Source: Maratus speciosus (taxonomy: Eukaryota; Arthropoda; Arachnida; Araneae; Salticidae). Taken from it: a stretch of DNA of 64,000 nucleotides. The DNA is taken from contig OZ010795.1 in NCBI GenBank assembly GCA_963932465.1, positions 19,403,197 through 19,467,196 of the forward strand, given 5' to 3'. The notes below the pieces were generated by a model that saw only the letters and a program-made list of their open reading frames with translations, was not told where the DNA came from and ran no database searches. The position numbers were made by a program, and so were the translations under genes. This document shows, in pieces, positions 34,680 through 47,324 of this stretch (positions within the stretch are counted from its first letter, which is position 1; every line of letters begins with the position of its first letter).

Positions 34680-35328
34680 CAGGCATATTCCTCCCCACTT
34701 AATCGGGTCACGGATAATCGAATATCCCGCTTATTCGAATAGAATCCTCCGGAACCAAATTTATTCCTATTGGTTGTATGCTATTTTTCCCCACTTAAAC
34801 CAAATATCTTTTACGAACGTCCCCGCTTAATCGAAAATCAACTGTGTGACCTATGTTTGAAAATAGGCGTGGAAAGCACGTTTCAGCTAGAATTGCCTTT
34901 CACCTTTTGTCATTTTTAGTTCCTTTACACTGAAAACAAATTTTCAGTTCTTCCTACAATGATTTCGGCCGGTGACTCCTTTAAGATTCCACTTAAACCA
35001 CTTTAAACGATTTTTTAAGGCAGTATAAGTAACGTAAATTAGAAGTATCAAATTTTTGACCAAATTCAAACGAGCTGCATTGTGATGTAAACCATATAAA
35101 TGTATGTACTGACATTAAATTAATATGTATTTACTTTATATTAGCATTTGTATTTATTTTAGTTTAAGTTATTCTATTATGCTGTTAATAAAATATACCG
35201 TAGATGGTTCTTTTACCTTTTTATTATGCATTAAATATTACAGTTATGATTCCCCGTTTAATCAAATACCTCGCTTAATCGAATATTATTTATGGAACCG
35301 TCAATATTCGTTTAAACGGGAATGACTG
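34680..35328. mobile_element. Tigger-like non-autonomous element (second copy of the 55057-61761 host)
   Basis: Left part CTCCCCACTTAATCGGGTCA, GGATAATCGAATATCCCGC; right end GTTTAAACGGGAATGACTG at 35328 followed by TA. Blocks GGAACCAAATTTATTCCTAT, GGTGACTCCTTTAAGATTCC, GTATAAGTAACGTAAATTAG, GAGCTGCATT also occur, in order, in the two halves of the split element at 55057-61761. The left terminus (CAGGCATATTC) is a weak match and lacks a clear TA. Confidence 0.65.
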
Positions 35329-35330
35329 TA

Positions 35331-37989
35331 TATTCCTTTTTTAAAAGTTATACTAGACGTATTTTGACGAGACTTTCATTGTTAGCCAGATAGTTTTTCA
35401 GGGATGGTTTTAGTATATTGCATATCATTCTATAGTTCTTGACCAAATCCTACTGTAAATGATTAACTAAAAGTGTTGGTGGCCCAAATATTCTCTGGCA
35501 CATTATCTATATGACTAGCAAAAGCCATGCTTTGTTTGGATTCGCAAAGCATTATTTAATAAGATAAATATTTGAAAGTAACACTATTTTTTATATTATT
35601 CTTGCATCTTTATTAAGCAAAAATGTTATTTTATGTTTTGACGCATTTTAATTTTAGAAATGCAAATTCAGCCAAATAACTAAGAATTTCTTCGGAGTTT
35701 TTTATTTATGATATAAGACTAGTATAAATAAAAATATTTGCAAAGCAAAATTTTACAAAATATTTATATAACGAATTTAACAATTTTATTTGTTTACAAT
35801 TCTTTTGTTGCCACTTTACAAAAAAAAAAAAAAAATCATAATATAATTCTTTTAAAATGCGTAAGTATCGTCTGCGTAAATGGTTTACCATAATAAGAAT
35901 AAATTGTGTACTCGAATTCTTAAGACTATTATAATTTTATATTATATTATTATAATTTTCACAAATTTAAATTCATTAAAAATATAATATAATTTTCATT
36001 AAACAAATGCGTCTCTCCATTCTAAAAAAAAGTAACTAACGCTGTCACCGCTGCCGCCGGTTTTGAATTTTTTATGACCGGTGGTCTTTCTTCGTTAATA
36101 TTAAGAAAACTATCGCATAAAAAAATATGAAAATCTGTGGTATTATAGAGATATGTTTGATAAACACGCTGATGCAGACAGTTTGAAAATCGAACAATTA
36201 TTTTAAGAGATATTTAATGCTAAAGTTGGACAAAATCGTTCCATTAAAAAAAATTTTATAGGAGCAAAAACTGTTCATGGGAATTTAATCATTCTTAGAT
36301 CATTTTATTCGTTAGAAGTTCCTGGTGTGCAGACTGCATTTATTTTTTTAATTTGACTCATTTTTTGAGGTTTTATATCTACTTTAAATTCAAATTTTCA
36401 GCATTTCGAGAGATATTTTTTACAACTTTTAGAAAGTGGTATTAATTTAAACTGTTGCCAACTGTATAAACAGCACAAACAATGTTTGCTTCAAATAAAA
36501 AGAAATATTTACACGTGAGTATTATAGACATAAAAAAAACTTTACATTAGAACTAAATAATTAGGTATAAAAAGCAGGGCCTTATTGAAAATTACGTATT
36601 AAAAACTATATTTATACGTGAATTTTAAAAGAGAAAGGATATTGTAAAATAATAAATTCATTAATATGCATTAGAAGTCTTAAATAGGAGAAATTACCTC
36701 ACATTTACGTCACATTAAACTTATTACGTAAAATGAACAAAAAATAATATTGCAAAACAGTTTAAATTTAAAAATTGTGCGAGACATTTATTTGACATTT
36801 TGAGATGATCTTTTCAACTATTTCAGCGCAATTAATATTTCATTTCTAACAAAAGTATTTTCACGTGAATATTAAAAATAGAGAGAAAAGTTTGGTGAAA
36901 ATTGCGTCAGATTAAAAACGATACATTTAAAATGTCTTATTTAAAAGAACTTTCTTTTTGCTTTGTTAAAAAATACCGACAGACAAAGACTCTGTTTACT
37001 TAATTCATTTTATATTAGCTTATTATGAAATGTTTAACTGATTTTATTGAATCAAAGACTAAAACAGCCATTGTATCTTTTAACACCAGCTGATTTGGCC
37101 TTAAAATTCTGCAATCAAAGAGAAATGAATAGAAACCCGTCTATAGGTAGATTGCCACTGTTTTTTAAATTATAAATCAGTCTTCCGAAATCTTTTTAAA
37201 GACGATCAAATTAGCGTGATTTTAGAGTCTGCGGTGTTTGAACGGGGGCTGGCGTGCGTAGCTCGTAGGGGGCAGAGCCCCCTAGTATTTTAAAAGTTTC
37301 ATAAAAGAAATCGTAACTCCATGATTTATTTTTTCTTCTGAAAATAGACGTGTTTCATATTTTATTTGCAAAAATGCGTCCGTAATGGAAAAACATGTAA
37401 AATAAATTAATTAAAACAATAAATTTTTTAAGGTTATTCTGTAAAAAAATAATAGTGTGCAAATCTGCTGATCCTAAATTTTTTTTTACGTTTCATTTCA
37501 AATCAAAATAGCTGAATAGTGTTTTTTTTTTTTTTTTTTTGGTAAAGTGTACGAAAAAATGTAATTTGTGTACCCTAGTAGAGGATTTGCTTCGCTCACC
37601 CTAATAAAGGACAAGCGTGTCCGTGCGTAACGCTGACAACAACAGACGATTAAATTTAACTTTTATTATAATTTTTTTTAACTGCTAAATACCGCACATT
37701 GTAAATTTTTACAAATTTGAATAGCGAAAAAAATGTACTTTCAAATGCAATTTGTTTGAAAACTATATCGCGATTTTTTAAAAAGCTGTATCGCAATTTA
37801 CTCCATTTTTATTGCTTTTGAATAAATGTTTAAGTATGTTTTTTTTTTTTTTTCCAATCTATTTCTGTCGTCTGCAGACGATTACGAAAGATATATCCGT
37901 TTGCACTTAAATTCATATCATATGATTCCAGCTTATATTCCATAACGAAATTGAAACACTCATCCATCCATAAATAAAACAATGAAATA
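35331..37989. other. AT-rich region without a gene; old element debris
   Basis: No coding motif recognised. A segment at about 35513 begins CTAGCAAAAGCCATGCTTTG and contains a small GCTTTG/CAAAGC hairpin; 1.75 kb on, a GC-rich hairpin precedes CTAG (see the entry at 37267). T/A runs occur at 35820, 37520 and 37840. Confidence 0.4.
37267..37285 (+). other. GC-rich hairpin followed by CTAG, Helitron-like 3' end candidate
   Basis: AGGGGGCAGAGCCCCCT forms a 7-bp stem with a 3-base loop, and its end overlaps CTAG, followed by T. Helitrons end with a GC-rich hairpin just before CTRR. A possible matching start is CTAGCAAAAG near 35512. No Rep/helicase reading was found, and such hairpins also end other elements, so this is tentative. 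Confidence 0.3.
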
Positions 37990-38575
37990 TAAACAAGTAA
38001 TATAAAAATTTTGTTTTGAAAGTCAATTCCTACTTAGGTCATCAAAGAAAAATTTAATAGAATCCCTTAAGCTAACATTAGTTTTTGTTGCATTAAAATA
38101 TCTCAATGGGTTGATTTTCTAGAAGCAAGTAGGTTTAAAATGGAAGTCTACGAGAATTTTGCGCAATATGAGAGATATCGCCAAGTTGGCGACTCATTTT
38201 GGCCGCCAAATTAGGCAATCTATCGCCAAGTGGGCGACAAACTGGGCAGTATTGGGCGACAGAACAGGATCCCCCCTAGAGTAACCCCCCTTATATAGGA
38301 AGATGCATTAAATGCTGTTCAATAACCAATGGCCGCCATTTTGTCTCCCCTATAAAACTAAAATTAATTAATTAAAATTAATGAATGAATTAATAGTTGA
38401 AAAATCTGTATTAACATCAAGTGTCATCCAGTACAAGTTTAAAAAAAAAAAAAATTCAACTTGATAGGATGAATAGCAAGTATTTTATGAACGATTGAAA
38501 ATTTGAACAAGATACATAAATAAATAAATAAATATAGGGAGGGTGTGAACTAATAGTAGGAATGAATAAAACACA
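37990..38575 (+). mobile_element. TCGCC/GGCGA-rich repeat family, copy C
   Basis: Same block order as copy B: AACAAGTAATATAAAAATTT at the start, the TCGCC/GGCGA box cluster at about 38175-38260, AATGGCCGCCATTTTGTC and the AGGGTGTGAACTAATAGTAG end. The first about 90 bp also begin every unit of the tandem array at 44013-54190. Confidence 0.65.
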
Positions 38576-38824
38576 AATTTAATACATTTAATCCAATTTT
38601 GAGCTTAACCCACTGAAATGAACAGAATCAAAAAGGTTGATTATAAATATCAATCTTTGGTGATTTCTTAGGCTGTTCACACTGGACGTGAGGCTGATAT
38701 GAGAATATTGCTTTTGATATGTTTCAAAACTTTATCTGAACGCATTCTTATTTATTTTTCATATAAATATGATTTTTAGAATTATGAGAGGAGATTCTAA
38801 AAAATATGTTAAATGTAATAATTC

Positions 38825-39070
38825 TGCATGAAAAACCCATTTATCTGAAATAAGGGTGGTGGACTAACCCCCCTTTATACTTAACCAATGAACCCCTAAA
38901 ACTAATCAAGGAAGCTCCTGAACATAATAAACCGGTATACCAAATTTGGAGGAAATCGAATAATTCTGCATGAAAAACCCATTTATCCAAATTAAGGGGG
39001 GTGGACTAGCCCCCCTTTTCCCCTTTATCCTTAATCAATGAACCCCCAAAACTAATCAGGAAAGCGCCTT
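38825..39070 (+). repeat. Tandem repeat of about 135 bp, two units
   Basis: AATTCTGCATGAAAAACCCA, TTATCYRAAATAAGGG, GGTGGACTARCCCCCCTTT and AATGAACCCCYAAAACTAAT occur twice. A diverged inverted fragment of the same family lies at 54956-55050. Confidence 0.65.
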
Positions 39071-40837
39071 ATCAGAATGAAACTATAAAAAAAAATTGAA
39101 GCAAATGGGATGTTTCTATCAAGAGTTATCGCGTTATGTACATACAGAACCGGCGGACATATAAGCTCTCATGCTTTGATAGCCTGTGAGCTAAAAATCT
39201 ATTTGAGTAATCAATTAAAGAAACGTAAACACACATGTGTGAGGCTTTCTCACTGCAATATTTGAGGTTATTTGCTGACACGATTTTCATTCATTTTTTA
39301 ATCATTTTTGTATCTTTTCATCCAACAACGCGTTCCAACGATATATAATAGTCCAATCAAATGATCCCGTTTTGGGGGCAGTTTGACACAATAAATGCTA
39401 CTGACAAGGGCATATTCAGAAAAATCTGAAAAAATTACAGAGTGTTCTTCTCATGTGGATATATATGTTTATGAAAAATTTTTTGGCAGAACCTCGATAG
39501 AACATTCGTAATAAAATAATGAAAATTTCGTTTATTTGGCGATTTATCATCGGTTGGCGATGAAATGAAATTTCGAAAAATGCTTTTTTATGTCGAATAC
39601 TCCTTAAGATAAAAATGTTTCACATTGAACTTGTTAAAATAAATTTAATGTAAATAACATTAGTTTTGTTAGTTTTAGTTTGATTTAACTATAGTTTTGT
39701 CTTGTGTATATATATATATAAATAAATAAAATGAAAGTTAAATATCAAATTTTATGGATTAAAACAAAATTAAAATTGTTTCAATATCTCAAAATTAAGT
39801 CCAATTGAGCACTGTCGGTTCAATTTTGTTGCTATGGAAACGACGAATTCTCTTATATTGAAATGAATAACTGGTAAATAAATCTTGCCTTTATTTTGGA
39901 ATACGCTTAAATATATGAAAGTATTTTTTATATATGAAATTGTTTTTAAAGTAATAAAATTAAATAATAAGCAACCTAAATATGTAATATGAAAAAATTT
40001 ATTTATTAAACTCTCTCATTGTTTATTTTTCAATTCATTAAATACTTTTTACACGCATACAAAAAAACAATTAACAAATAAATTTCAGGTGCATTAAAAT
40101 CGTTTGCTTTTGGCGAGAAAAAGTACTGCTCGCCCAATCACGTGACGCTTTCGTCTTTTCGCGCCCAATACTCGAAAGAATTTTTATTTTTTTACACACT
40201 TTCTACTGCAATTCCGCCGCTCAATTTGACTGATCCTTTATTACATACATAAGTAGTTTAAATGGTATTTTTTTTTCAAAATGCTCTGAGTATGCCCGGT
40301 AAGGAGAGCTTCCTTGTGAGATAAAAATTGGTACAGTTATTCACTGATAGCTACTCATGACTAGGTAAAAAGTCCTGACGGATAGTAAGAGAGCGGTAGA
40401 AGGGAGGGGGAACCATTTTTTTAGTTTTTTGAAAATATCTCAGAAACTGTGTATTTTCATGAAAAAATGACTCTAGCACACATCAAAGAGCCTAAAATTC
40501 TCCACAAAGGACAGGTATCCGCAGTGAAACCTCGGTTATCCATCCATCACGGGATCGGAGCCTTGCGGATTTTCCTCAAAAAAATCACTTTCTTTTCCAG
40601 TTTATTGACTCAAGTTTATTAGAATTATTTGAATAGTGTCAAAAAAAAAAAAAAAAAAAAAAAAAAATGATGACTTCTGATTACCGACATGCTAAATCGA
40701 CTGACGAGTGGTGAACAATCTTGCAGGAGCCAATGTTTATGATCAGCGGGAAGAGAAAGTAAACAATAGCACTTGATTTTTGTATTGCTGATAGCGTTTC
40801 CGCGGCTTATTTACTATCTGGGAATTCAATTATAACC
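39071..40837. other. No gene seen; possible pogo-type terminus at about 40519
   Basis: AT-rich DNA. CAGTGAAACCTCGGTTATCC near 40520 resembles the CAGT-type termini of the Tigger-like elements here, but no matching right end was found. A long A run is at 40640-40666. Confidence 0.35.
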
Positions 40838-41443
40838 CAGGGCCGAAACTAGCCTTTTTTGCACCCGGGGCAAACATGGATTTTGGAGCCCCCACCCCCT
40901 CTTCCACAGAGTATATTTACAAAGAGAATTTTTAAATTTTCTAATAGCCGGCTTATTTTAAAATTAAAAATATGTAATATTGAACTAAGTAATCTACAAT
41001 GGCGGATCCAAGGGGGAAGTCACGGGGGTTGCGACTCCCCTCTGAACACCAACGAAAATATTCTAAAAATCATTTTTTAAATGAAATATACAGTAGAGTT
41101 CCGCTCAACCGAGTTTTCTCTTTAACCGAATTTTCACTTTAACCGGGTTATTTTCTTCTGATGGATTGATGGCTTCCATTATTATGAAACATTCATTATA
41201 AATGAAGTGTTAGATGAAAATGAAAAAAAAAAAATGGCCTCCCCCCCCCCCCCCCCTTCTGACCCGAAAATTCTAACTTTTTACGGCTGCTCTTTCATCT
41301 TCATCTAACACTTCATTTATAGTGAATGTTTCATAATAATGGAAGCCATCAGTCCATCAGAAGAAAAGGATCCCTTCCAAAGGTATAATCCTTCATTGGG
41401 CGCCCCTTCGTTCTGGCACCCCCCCCCCCTAGTTTCGGCGCTG
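40838..41443. mobile_element. hAT-type non-autonomous element
   Basis: Left end CAGGGCCGAAACTAGCC; right end, inverted, CAGCGCCGAAACTAGGGG. Inside both ends are G/C-rich stretches (GCACCCGGGGC and GGGCGCCCC type), usual for hAT MITEs. I could not match an 8-bp duplication at the flanks, so one end may have been altered. It contains a nested hairpin element. Confidence 0.55.
41094..41375. mobile_element. Nested hairpin element inside the hAT MITE
   Basis: Begins after TA with CAGTAGAGTTCCGCTCAACC, a Tigger-like terminus followed by repeated TTTAACCGA boxes. From 41153 an arm of about 75 bp (TTCTTCTGATGGATTGATGG, CATTATTATGAAACATTCAT, GAAGTGTTAGATGAA) is repeated inverted at about 41294-41370. 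A and C runs separate the arms. The right terminus matching the CAGTAGAG start was not found. Confidence 0.5.
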
Positions 41444-42620
41444 CAGTATGGAGACGTGTTCATAGCAAGTGCCTTTATTTTTTTTTAAAAAATCGGCAAC
41501 CGAAATAGAAAAAGTAAAAAACAGCTCTATTATAGTAGCTCTATTAGTTAAAAATTTTCAAATTGAAACGAGAAATTCGAAAGCAACCTGCCCATTGGTT
41601 TAACATTACATTTTCAAGTGAGAGAAGACCCTTAAGAAAAGAATCGAGAAGGTGGTTTAATCATTTTTAATTTTTAAAAGCACCAACAGAAAAGCATAGA
41701 TTAATGACTGAAGAAAAATGATGACACCAGGGATGACGAACATTTTTGAGTATGCGTGCCAAAAATTTGAACATTTTTATATACCAACATTCTAACGTGC
41801 CAGAAACATTTTAGCTTGTATAAATTATAATTAATTTTTATATAATTTTTACTTAAATATTTTTACACTTATACTAAATTTGAATCCTAACTTCTTTATT
41901 ATGTTGTATTGACTCGTTGCATCGAATTCCGCATTAATAATCTATAAATGAGTTTTTCTTTTATTGTATACTTCCGAATCAGATGACTTTATTTCTTCAC
42001 GTAGAAGCAAGTTCAATAGATACATAATTATTTACACTAACAATTATAATTCAATTTTCAAAATTAAAACCTAAATATAATACAGTCGAACCTCTATTTA
42101 ACGAAGTCGCTAAATCCCGGAAAAAAGAAAATATGGGGAATATATGGAAAATTCGTTAAATAAAGATTCACCTTTTAAAACATTTTAAACTACATAAAAC
42201 AGATTTTAAATTCATAAACACTAAATATTTTTACTAAAAGTAATTAATCACATTTTTTAAAATTAATTATATCGATTTGTTTTATTTATTTTACCCACCA
42301 ATATCCATCCTCAATTCATTTTTTCTGTGTTTAAATCTGAAATCGGCAAGGAAAACAAAACATTGTCCGGGAATATACTGTATTTTCTGTTTAAAGTAAA
42401 TAGTTTTGCATTAAAATTAACGAATTTTAATGACATTATTCCATTTATTATTATTATAACAAATAATTTTAAACCATACATTAACATATGCGCCCTTAAA
42501 TTTAAATTCTGAAAAACTCTGTTAATTTTGCCCGAGTTCTTTATTTAAAAAAGTGCTTTCGCTCATAATACGTCTTGCATCTTTGCAATACGCCAAAAAC
42601 CCCTTCATGCATATTTTCTT

Positions 42621-43010
42621 CTAACTATAATCCTCGTCGATTGTTTCAAATGATTTTAGCATTTCATCATACGAAGTTTTGTTAATTCCTGCATAATGAT
42701 CATTTCCATCATCATCATCATATTCGTCTTCATTGCAATTCATTGCTGTATTGTTTTTATTTTTCATATTGTCGGAAATATCCAATTCGGATTGTGTTCC
42801 CGAGGTCTCAATTTTAGAATTAAGTGAAATACAATCATCAATCAGCACATCATGGTTAATTTTTTCTTTTTTTCTCACTGTATCCACATTTTTTTAAAGT
42901 TACTCTAAGGGATTATCGCCTTCATCCTCTGTACTTACCAAATTCTCACTGCTGACAAAGAAGGCGCCTGGTAAAACCTGTTCAAGACCATTGAACATCA
43001 TAAAATGTGT
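42621..43010 (-). pseudogene. Acidic C-terminal tail of a Tigger-type transposase
   Basis: The minus strand reads MFNGLEQVLPGAFFVSSENL-type sequence from about 43000, a stop, then an 88-codon open stretch ending at 42621 that is rich in Asp, Glu and Asn (NEDEYDDDDGNDHY) and ends SFETIDEDYS. Tigger transposases and their domesticated CENP-B relatives end in such acidic tails, and its place just before the terminal repeat agrees. DNA-binding and DDE domains are missing. A short but mostly open tail could be chance preservation. Confidence 0.5.
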
Positions 43011-43088
43011 TTAAGTTTGAAATGTCCAGAAATATTTTGAAAAATGGGGAAAAAAATTTTTTTGATCACAAGAAAAAGTTCATTAAAT

Positions 43089-43254
43089 AGAGAATGAACT
43101 TCGCTATTCGGAGGTTATTTTACGAAGAAATTCGCAAAATGTTCTTGGTTCCAAGGAAAAGTTCGCAAAATAGAGAATGAACTTTGCTATTCGGAGGTTA
43201 TTTTACGAAGAAATTCGCAAAATGTTCTTGGTTCCAAGGAAAAGTTCGCAAAAT
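43089..43254. repeat. 83-bp tandem duplication near the Tigger right end
   Basis: Two nearly identical units starting AGAGAATGAACT at 43089 and 43172. Internal GTTCGCAAAATAGAG boxes resemble the terminal TTCGTTAAATAGAGGT, so the duplication multiplies terminal-repeat-like motifs. Confidence 0.8.
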
Positions 43255-43788
43255 AGAGAAATTCGCAAAATAGAGGTTCGTTAAATAGAGGTCCGACTGT
43301 AAAACCTAACTTAAGGACTTAAACCTAAATAAAATAAAATCTAATCTGAAGTAGAAGAATGACAATTAGGTATATTACTATGGAAACTATCTCTTAAAGT
43401 TCAGTTTTCAAAAATGAAACCTTTGAAATTGGATAGAGAAGCAAAATTATTTGAAAAACACTCTATGTTGAATGGTTTGGCGAGAAAATGATGCTACAGG
43501 ATGCTTTCGTTGAGATTTATAATACCTTAATTCATCCAAAAGTAACAGATTATTTTAAAGTAAATTATATACCTGTTACATAAAACTACTTTTCGTAAAA
43601 AAACATGAAACGGATTGTTCTCCATAAACTAAATATAATCTATAAGTTTTTATGCGTGCCACAGAATTTTTCTTACGTGCCAAGTTTGGCACGCGTGCCA
43701 TAGGTTCGCCATCCCTGTTTTACACTAAAGTTCACGAAATAGATTGGTAGATAAAAGGGCATGACAAAAAATGAAATAGTATACATAC

Positions 43789-43962
43789 GCAGCAGAGCAT
43801 GGTGGCTCCTCCATGTGGGCGGAGGAGACTGCCGAGGAGACTGCCGAGGAGAGGGGGTTGGGGGTGGGCGAGGACTGGGTTGAGGACCACTTGAGGAGGA
43901 TGAAGAGCTGGCAGAGCTTGGCATCAGGGGAATGGCTGGATGTCTCCTCCTGGACAGAGGAC
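43789..43962 (-). CDS. Candidate internal exon encoding a Ser/Pro/Arg-rich segment (host gene, product unknown)
   Basis: On the minus strand the sequence enters through AATATCTTTTACCAG (a good 3' splice site; exon starts at 43962) and leaves at CTGCTGC followed by GTATGTAT (a good donor, G at 43788). The exon is 174 bp, exactly 58 codons. The open frame reads through PSSASSSSSSSGPQPSP, RPPPTPSPRQSPRQSPPP and TWRSHHALL, a low-complexity Ser/Pro-rich segment typical of disordered regions. It is markedly GC-richer than all neighbours. The plus strand is also open here (EETAEETAEE), but the splice signals fit the minus strand. No flanking exon was found and the protein is not recognised. Part of it is copied into each unit of the tandem array next door. 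Confidence 0.4.
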
Positions 43963-44012
43963 CTGGTAAAAGATATTAATATGAGAAATGTAATTAACCC
44001 GTAACCAGGGCT

Positions 44013-47000
44013 TAATTTCTAACTAACAAGTAATATAAAAATTTTGTTTTTAAAGTTAATTCCTACTTAGGTAATCCAAGAAAAATTTAATAGAATCCCT
44101 TAAGAGCCCTGATCAGTAAGAAAAGATTTCGCTTTTCTACGAGACAGCAGCTTGATGTCAACCCCCCCAACTCCTGTCAAGCTGTCAAGTAGGCGGGTAC
44201 TGTTTAATTACCGTGAAGTCCACCCGGGTTAGTAGATAAATTTTATGACCCCAATGGTGATTTGGACAGTATAAGAAAAATATTTCTGAATTCTTTTTCA
44301 GTTTCTGAAAGAAGACATGGAATGATTTTTTTTCCTGACTAGTTTTATTTGATTATAATTTAAAAGTTTGCGCTTTTACACTGACTCCAAAGAAAAGCAT
44401 GAGAACTTACACAGCATTCAAAAAATTTTCTGTAGATATATGTAGATCTGCAAAATGAGTTATGGTAAAACCTATATTGATTTTCATTTTATATGATTTA
44501 ATAAATATTTAATGCAAGTAATTATATCATGTATGAATGATTGCATTTTTTTTTATTTAATTTTTTACAATGATTTTCACTTACGATCGAAGACATTTAT
44601 ATCATAAAATATCAATTAATATAGGAGAGTCAAAACAACGACAGGATAAAGAAGGGAGATATTACTTGAGGAGGATGAAGAGCTGGCAGAGCTTGGCATC
44701 AGGGGAATGGCTGGATGTCTCCTCCTGGACAGAGGACCTGGTAAAAGATATTAATATGAGAAATGTAGAAAAACTTTATATGAACAATACTATTAGTCGT
44801 CACATTCATATATAACTAACAAATCAAATGCGAAACTATCAATAATGTAACAACAAAACACTAATTAGTTCTAGGATAATAATTCCAAACATATTATGCA
44901 ATTCTATTGAATAAAAAAAATCTAATAAAGCAGAACTATATATTTGACTATTTAAATCAATTTTTAGTTTAAATTTTTTAAGACATAGAAACAAAATCTT
45001 AGAATATTAATTATTTTAACTTTTTAAAATTTTCTTTCAACCCAGTTATAAAATGCCTTTAAAAACATTACAAATTTGAAAACTAATTTTTAAAAAAATC
45101 TTTTGATATTTCTAAAGCATTAGCATTTATTATTTTTTTTAATCATTTTATTTACATCCTGTTCACCCCCCCCCCCCCCACTCCTAAACAAAAAAAAAAA
45201 AAAACTAATTAAACAAAAACCCGTTTTTTTTTTTTTTTCAGATTCTGCTAGTAGGAGATTAAACTTTGATATATGCCGAATTATTAAAAAAAAAAAAAAA
45301 AATCCGAACTTGAGAAATAATTTTTCTTTAAACATTTTTGCTCCACGCAAAAAAATTTTCCCTTTTGTTAGATTATATAAAAAACACTTTTAATTAATTT
45401 CTACACATCGCTGTCTTCAGCTTAATAAAAATATCGTAATCGCCGCACCCGTTGTAAACGCCGCATCCGTTGGAACGCTACTTTTGTCGACAGCGTCACA
45501 TTGACCTAACTTTAATCAAAGTTTTCTGAGTAGTGTAGGATGCTTCGTTTTTAATATCTTAAGATGCCTGAAGTTTTATTTTAAATATTTAAGTCCGATT
45601 TTAAATATTTTTATGAATTTTTAAATTAAGAAAACTCAATTGGTATTTAAAAAAAAAATCGTAAACGCCGTACATGGCGTAAACTCCGCACTTGGAAAAA
45701 AATTAACTTTTAAACTGGTAAACGCCGCGGCGTTTTTTCCATAAAATACGGTAAATAAAAAGTAACTATTAGCCAGAAATTGCTACTTCTACCTTTGGAA
45801 TTTAAAAGAAATTGGGCAATGTTGAGTAGCACAATTTATAATATTAATTTAAAGTAATTTCTTTCAACTTCTACAACTATTTTAAATTTATGAGAAAAGA
45901 AAATTTTAAATTCCAAAATATACACGAAATTGAATTCTACATTATGCTACATCTTAAAAATGAAAGTATACATATATAAGTTATTTTAAATAAATAAAAG
46001 TCAAACGCTAGACACAGATCTTTTCTTTTTTTTTCTTTTCTTTCTGTCTTTCAATTAAAACGTATAATTATTGCATGTCATAATTCGGAAATGACTATGA
46101 AGACAATTGAGGTATATGTAATATTTGTTGAAATTATTTAATCTCGACATGTCAAGTAGAATAAAAAGATGTAACATGAAAACTCATAGATGGTCACACT
46201 CTCTATTTTTTTTTTAAATACCTATTTCAAATTATATATTTTTTTTCTTTCTTCTATCTTTAGAAGGAAAAAGCCTTGCATTCGTGAAAAAAAAATCGAC
46301 TCCCGGGTTTCGACGGATTTATAAGTTTTACACCTAATTAATACACAGTAATAAACTAGTGTATATTATTGGCAAACTAAAAACCTCTTTATACGTATTT
46401 TCAAAGTAATATTAATAATAATTCTAATACCATACAATTGGGTTAAACCTATATGATGAAATTTTAAGCATTTTCTTTTATAAGCAAAGATTTTATTAAA
46501 AAAATATTCGAATATGCTTTTCTCATGTGCTACTTTTTTTTTAATGGTTGTTATCCTGGCACTTTTATAAAATTTTGTTGACTAAAACCAGTCGATAAAC
46601 AAGCTTTATTTTATTTATTTTTTTAGGTAGATTTCGTATGAAATACTACCTATTGGACACTAGCCTATGTTGAAATTTCGGAAAACTTTTTGCAGATCTA
46701 CAGCGATCATGACCCCTAGAACCCAAAACCAGCCCCCAGTAATATATATATATATATATATATATACACTATCTAGCCATTAATGACCGGCAACTTTTAA
46801 TTTTAGACATTTTGCCGAATATTTGGAAATATACTTGACAGATTCTGTGGAATTTCAGGATTTAAAAAAAAACAGGTATGACCTCATATTTAGCAATGTC
46901 GATTTGTTAAGTGGGGTAATTAGGGGACCAACAAAAAATTGAAGAAAAAAATAATACTTGGGATCACCCTGTAAAATAAAATGCACGAAATTATCTATCG

Positions 47001-47324
47001 CTGCCGAATATAAATAAACAGACATTGTGCAATATATGTATTCTTTTGTGTAAGAATAGCACGTATATTAATAGAGATTTAGCGATTTATTTAAAAAAAA
47101 TTTTAAAATTCTTGGATGTTTTTTGTTTATAACATGTAGGGTTTTCAACCAAATTTAACTCCGGTTTCAGAAAAATTGACAAACTATAGTAGAAACAATA
47201 TAGTGCAAATGGAATATAAATATATTAAATATTTTAGAAAATGTGAGCAGTTGTATGAAATAATTTTTATCTGCGCATGCGCGAACTATAACAAGGATCA
47301 TTTTACATAATTTAATAGTCAACA
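44013..47324. repeat. Tandem array unit 1 (3,312 bp)
   Basis: Starts TAATTTCTAACTAACAAGTA and ends AATTTAATAGTCAACA. In order it holds: the first about 90 bp of the TCGCC/GGCGA family; a block with AAGATTTCGCTTTTC and CAAGCTGTCAAG; a 104-bp copy of the neighbouring exon edge (44664-44767); poly-C, poly-A and poly-T tracts (45167-45300); a truncated MITE (to 45752); a TA-microsatellite repeat (46623-46765); and the left half of the foldback element seen whole at 53868-54948. The 81-codon open frame at 44570 is carried identically by all three units and has no domain. Confidence 0.9.

Larger units (their letters stand above)
42083..43299 (-). mobile_element. Tigger/pogo-like element nested in the hAT
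   Basis: Left end CAGTCGAACCTCTATTTAAC after TA (42081-42082); right end, inverted, CAGTCGGACCTCTATTTAAC before TA (43300-43301). Near the right end an 83-bp block (AGAGAATGAACT, TATTCGGAGGTTATTTTACG, GTTCTTGGTTCCAAGG) is duplicated in tandem. It keeps only the tail of a transposase on the minus strand. Confidence 0.8.
41728..43717. mobile_element. hAT-type non-autonomous element holding a nested Tigger
   Basis: Left end CAGGGATGACGAACATTTTT with GCGTGCC; right end, inverted, CAGGGATGGCGAACCTATGG with GGCACGCGTGCC. This terminal style (CAGGGRTGGCGAACC) is typical of hAT elements. The flanking 8 bases do not match cleanly. Removing the nested element at 42083-43299 leaves a MITE of about 770 bp. 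Confidence 0.65.

Noticed and set aside
44570..44815. 81-codon open frame, repeated at 47881 and 51256
   Set aside because: Identity across the three copies is explained by recent tandem duplication. Half of it is the antisense of the exon-edge block and the rest is AT-rich non-coding sequence.
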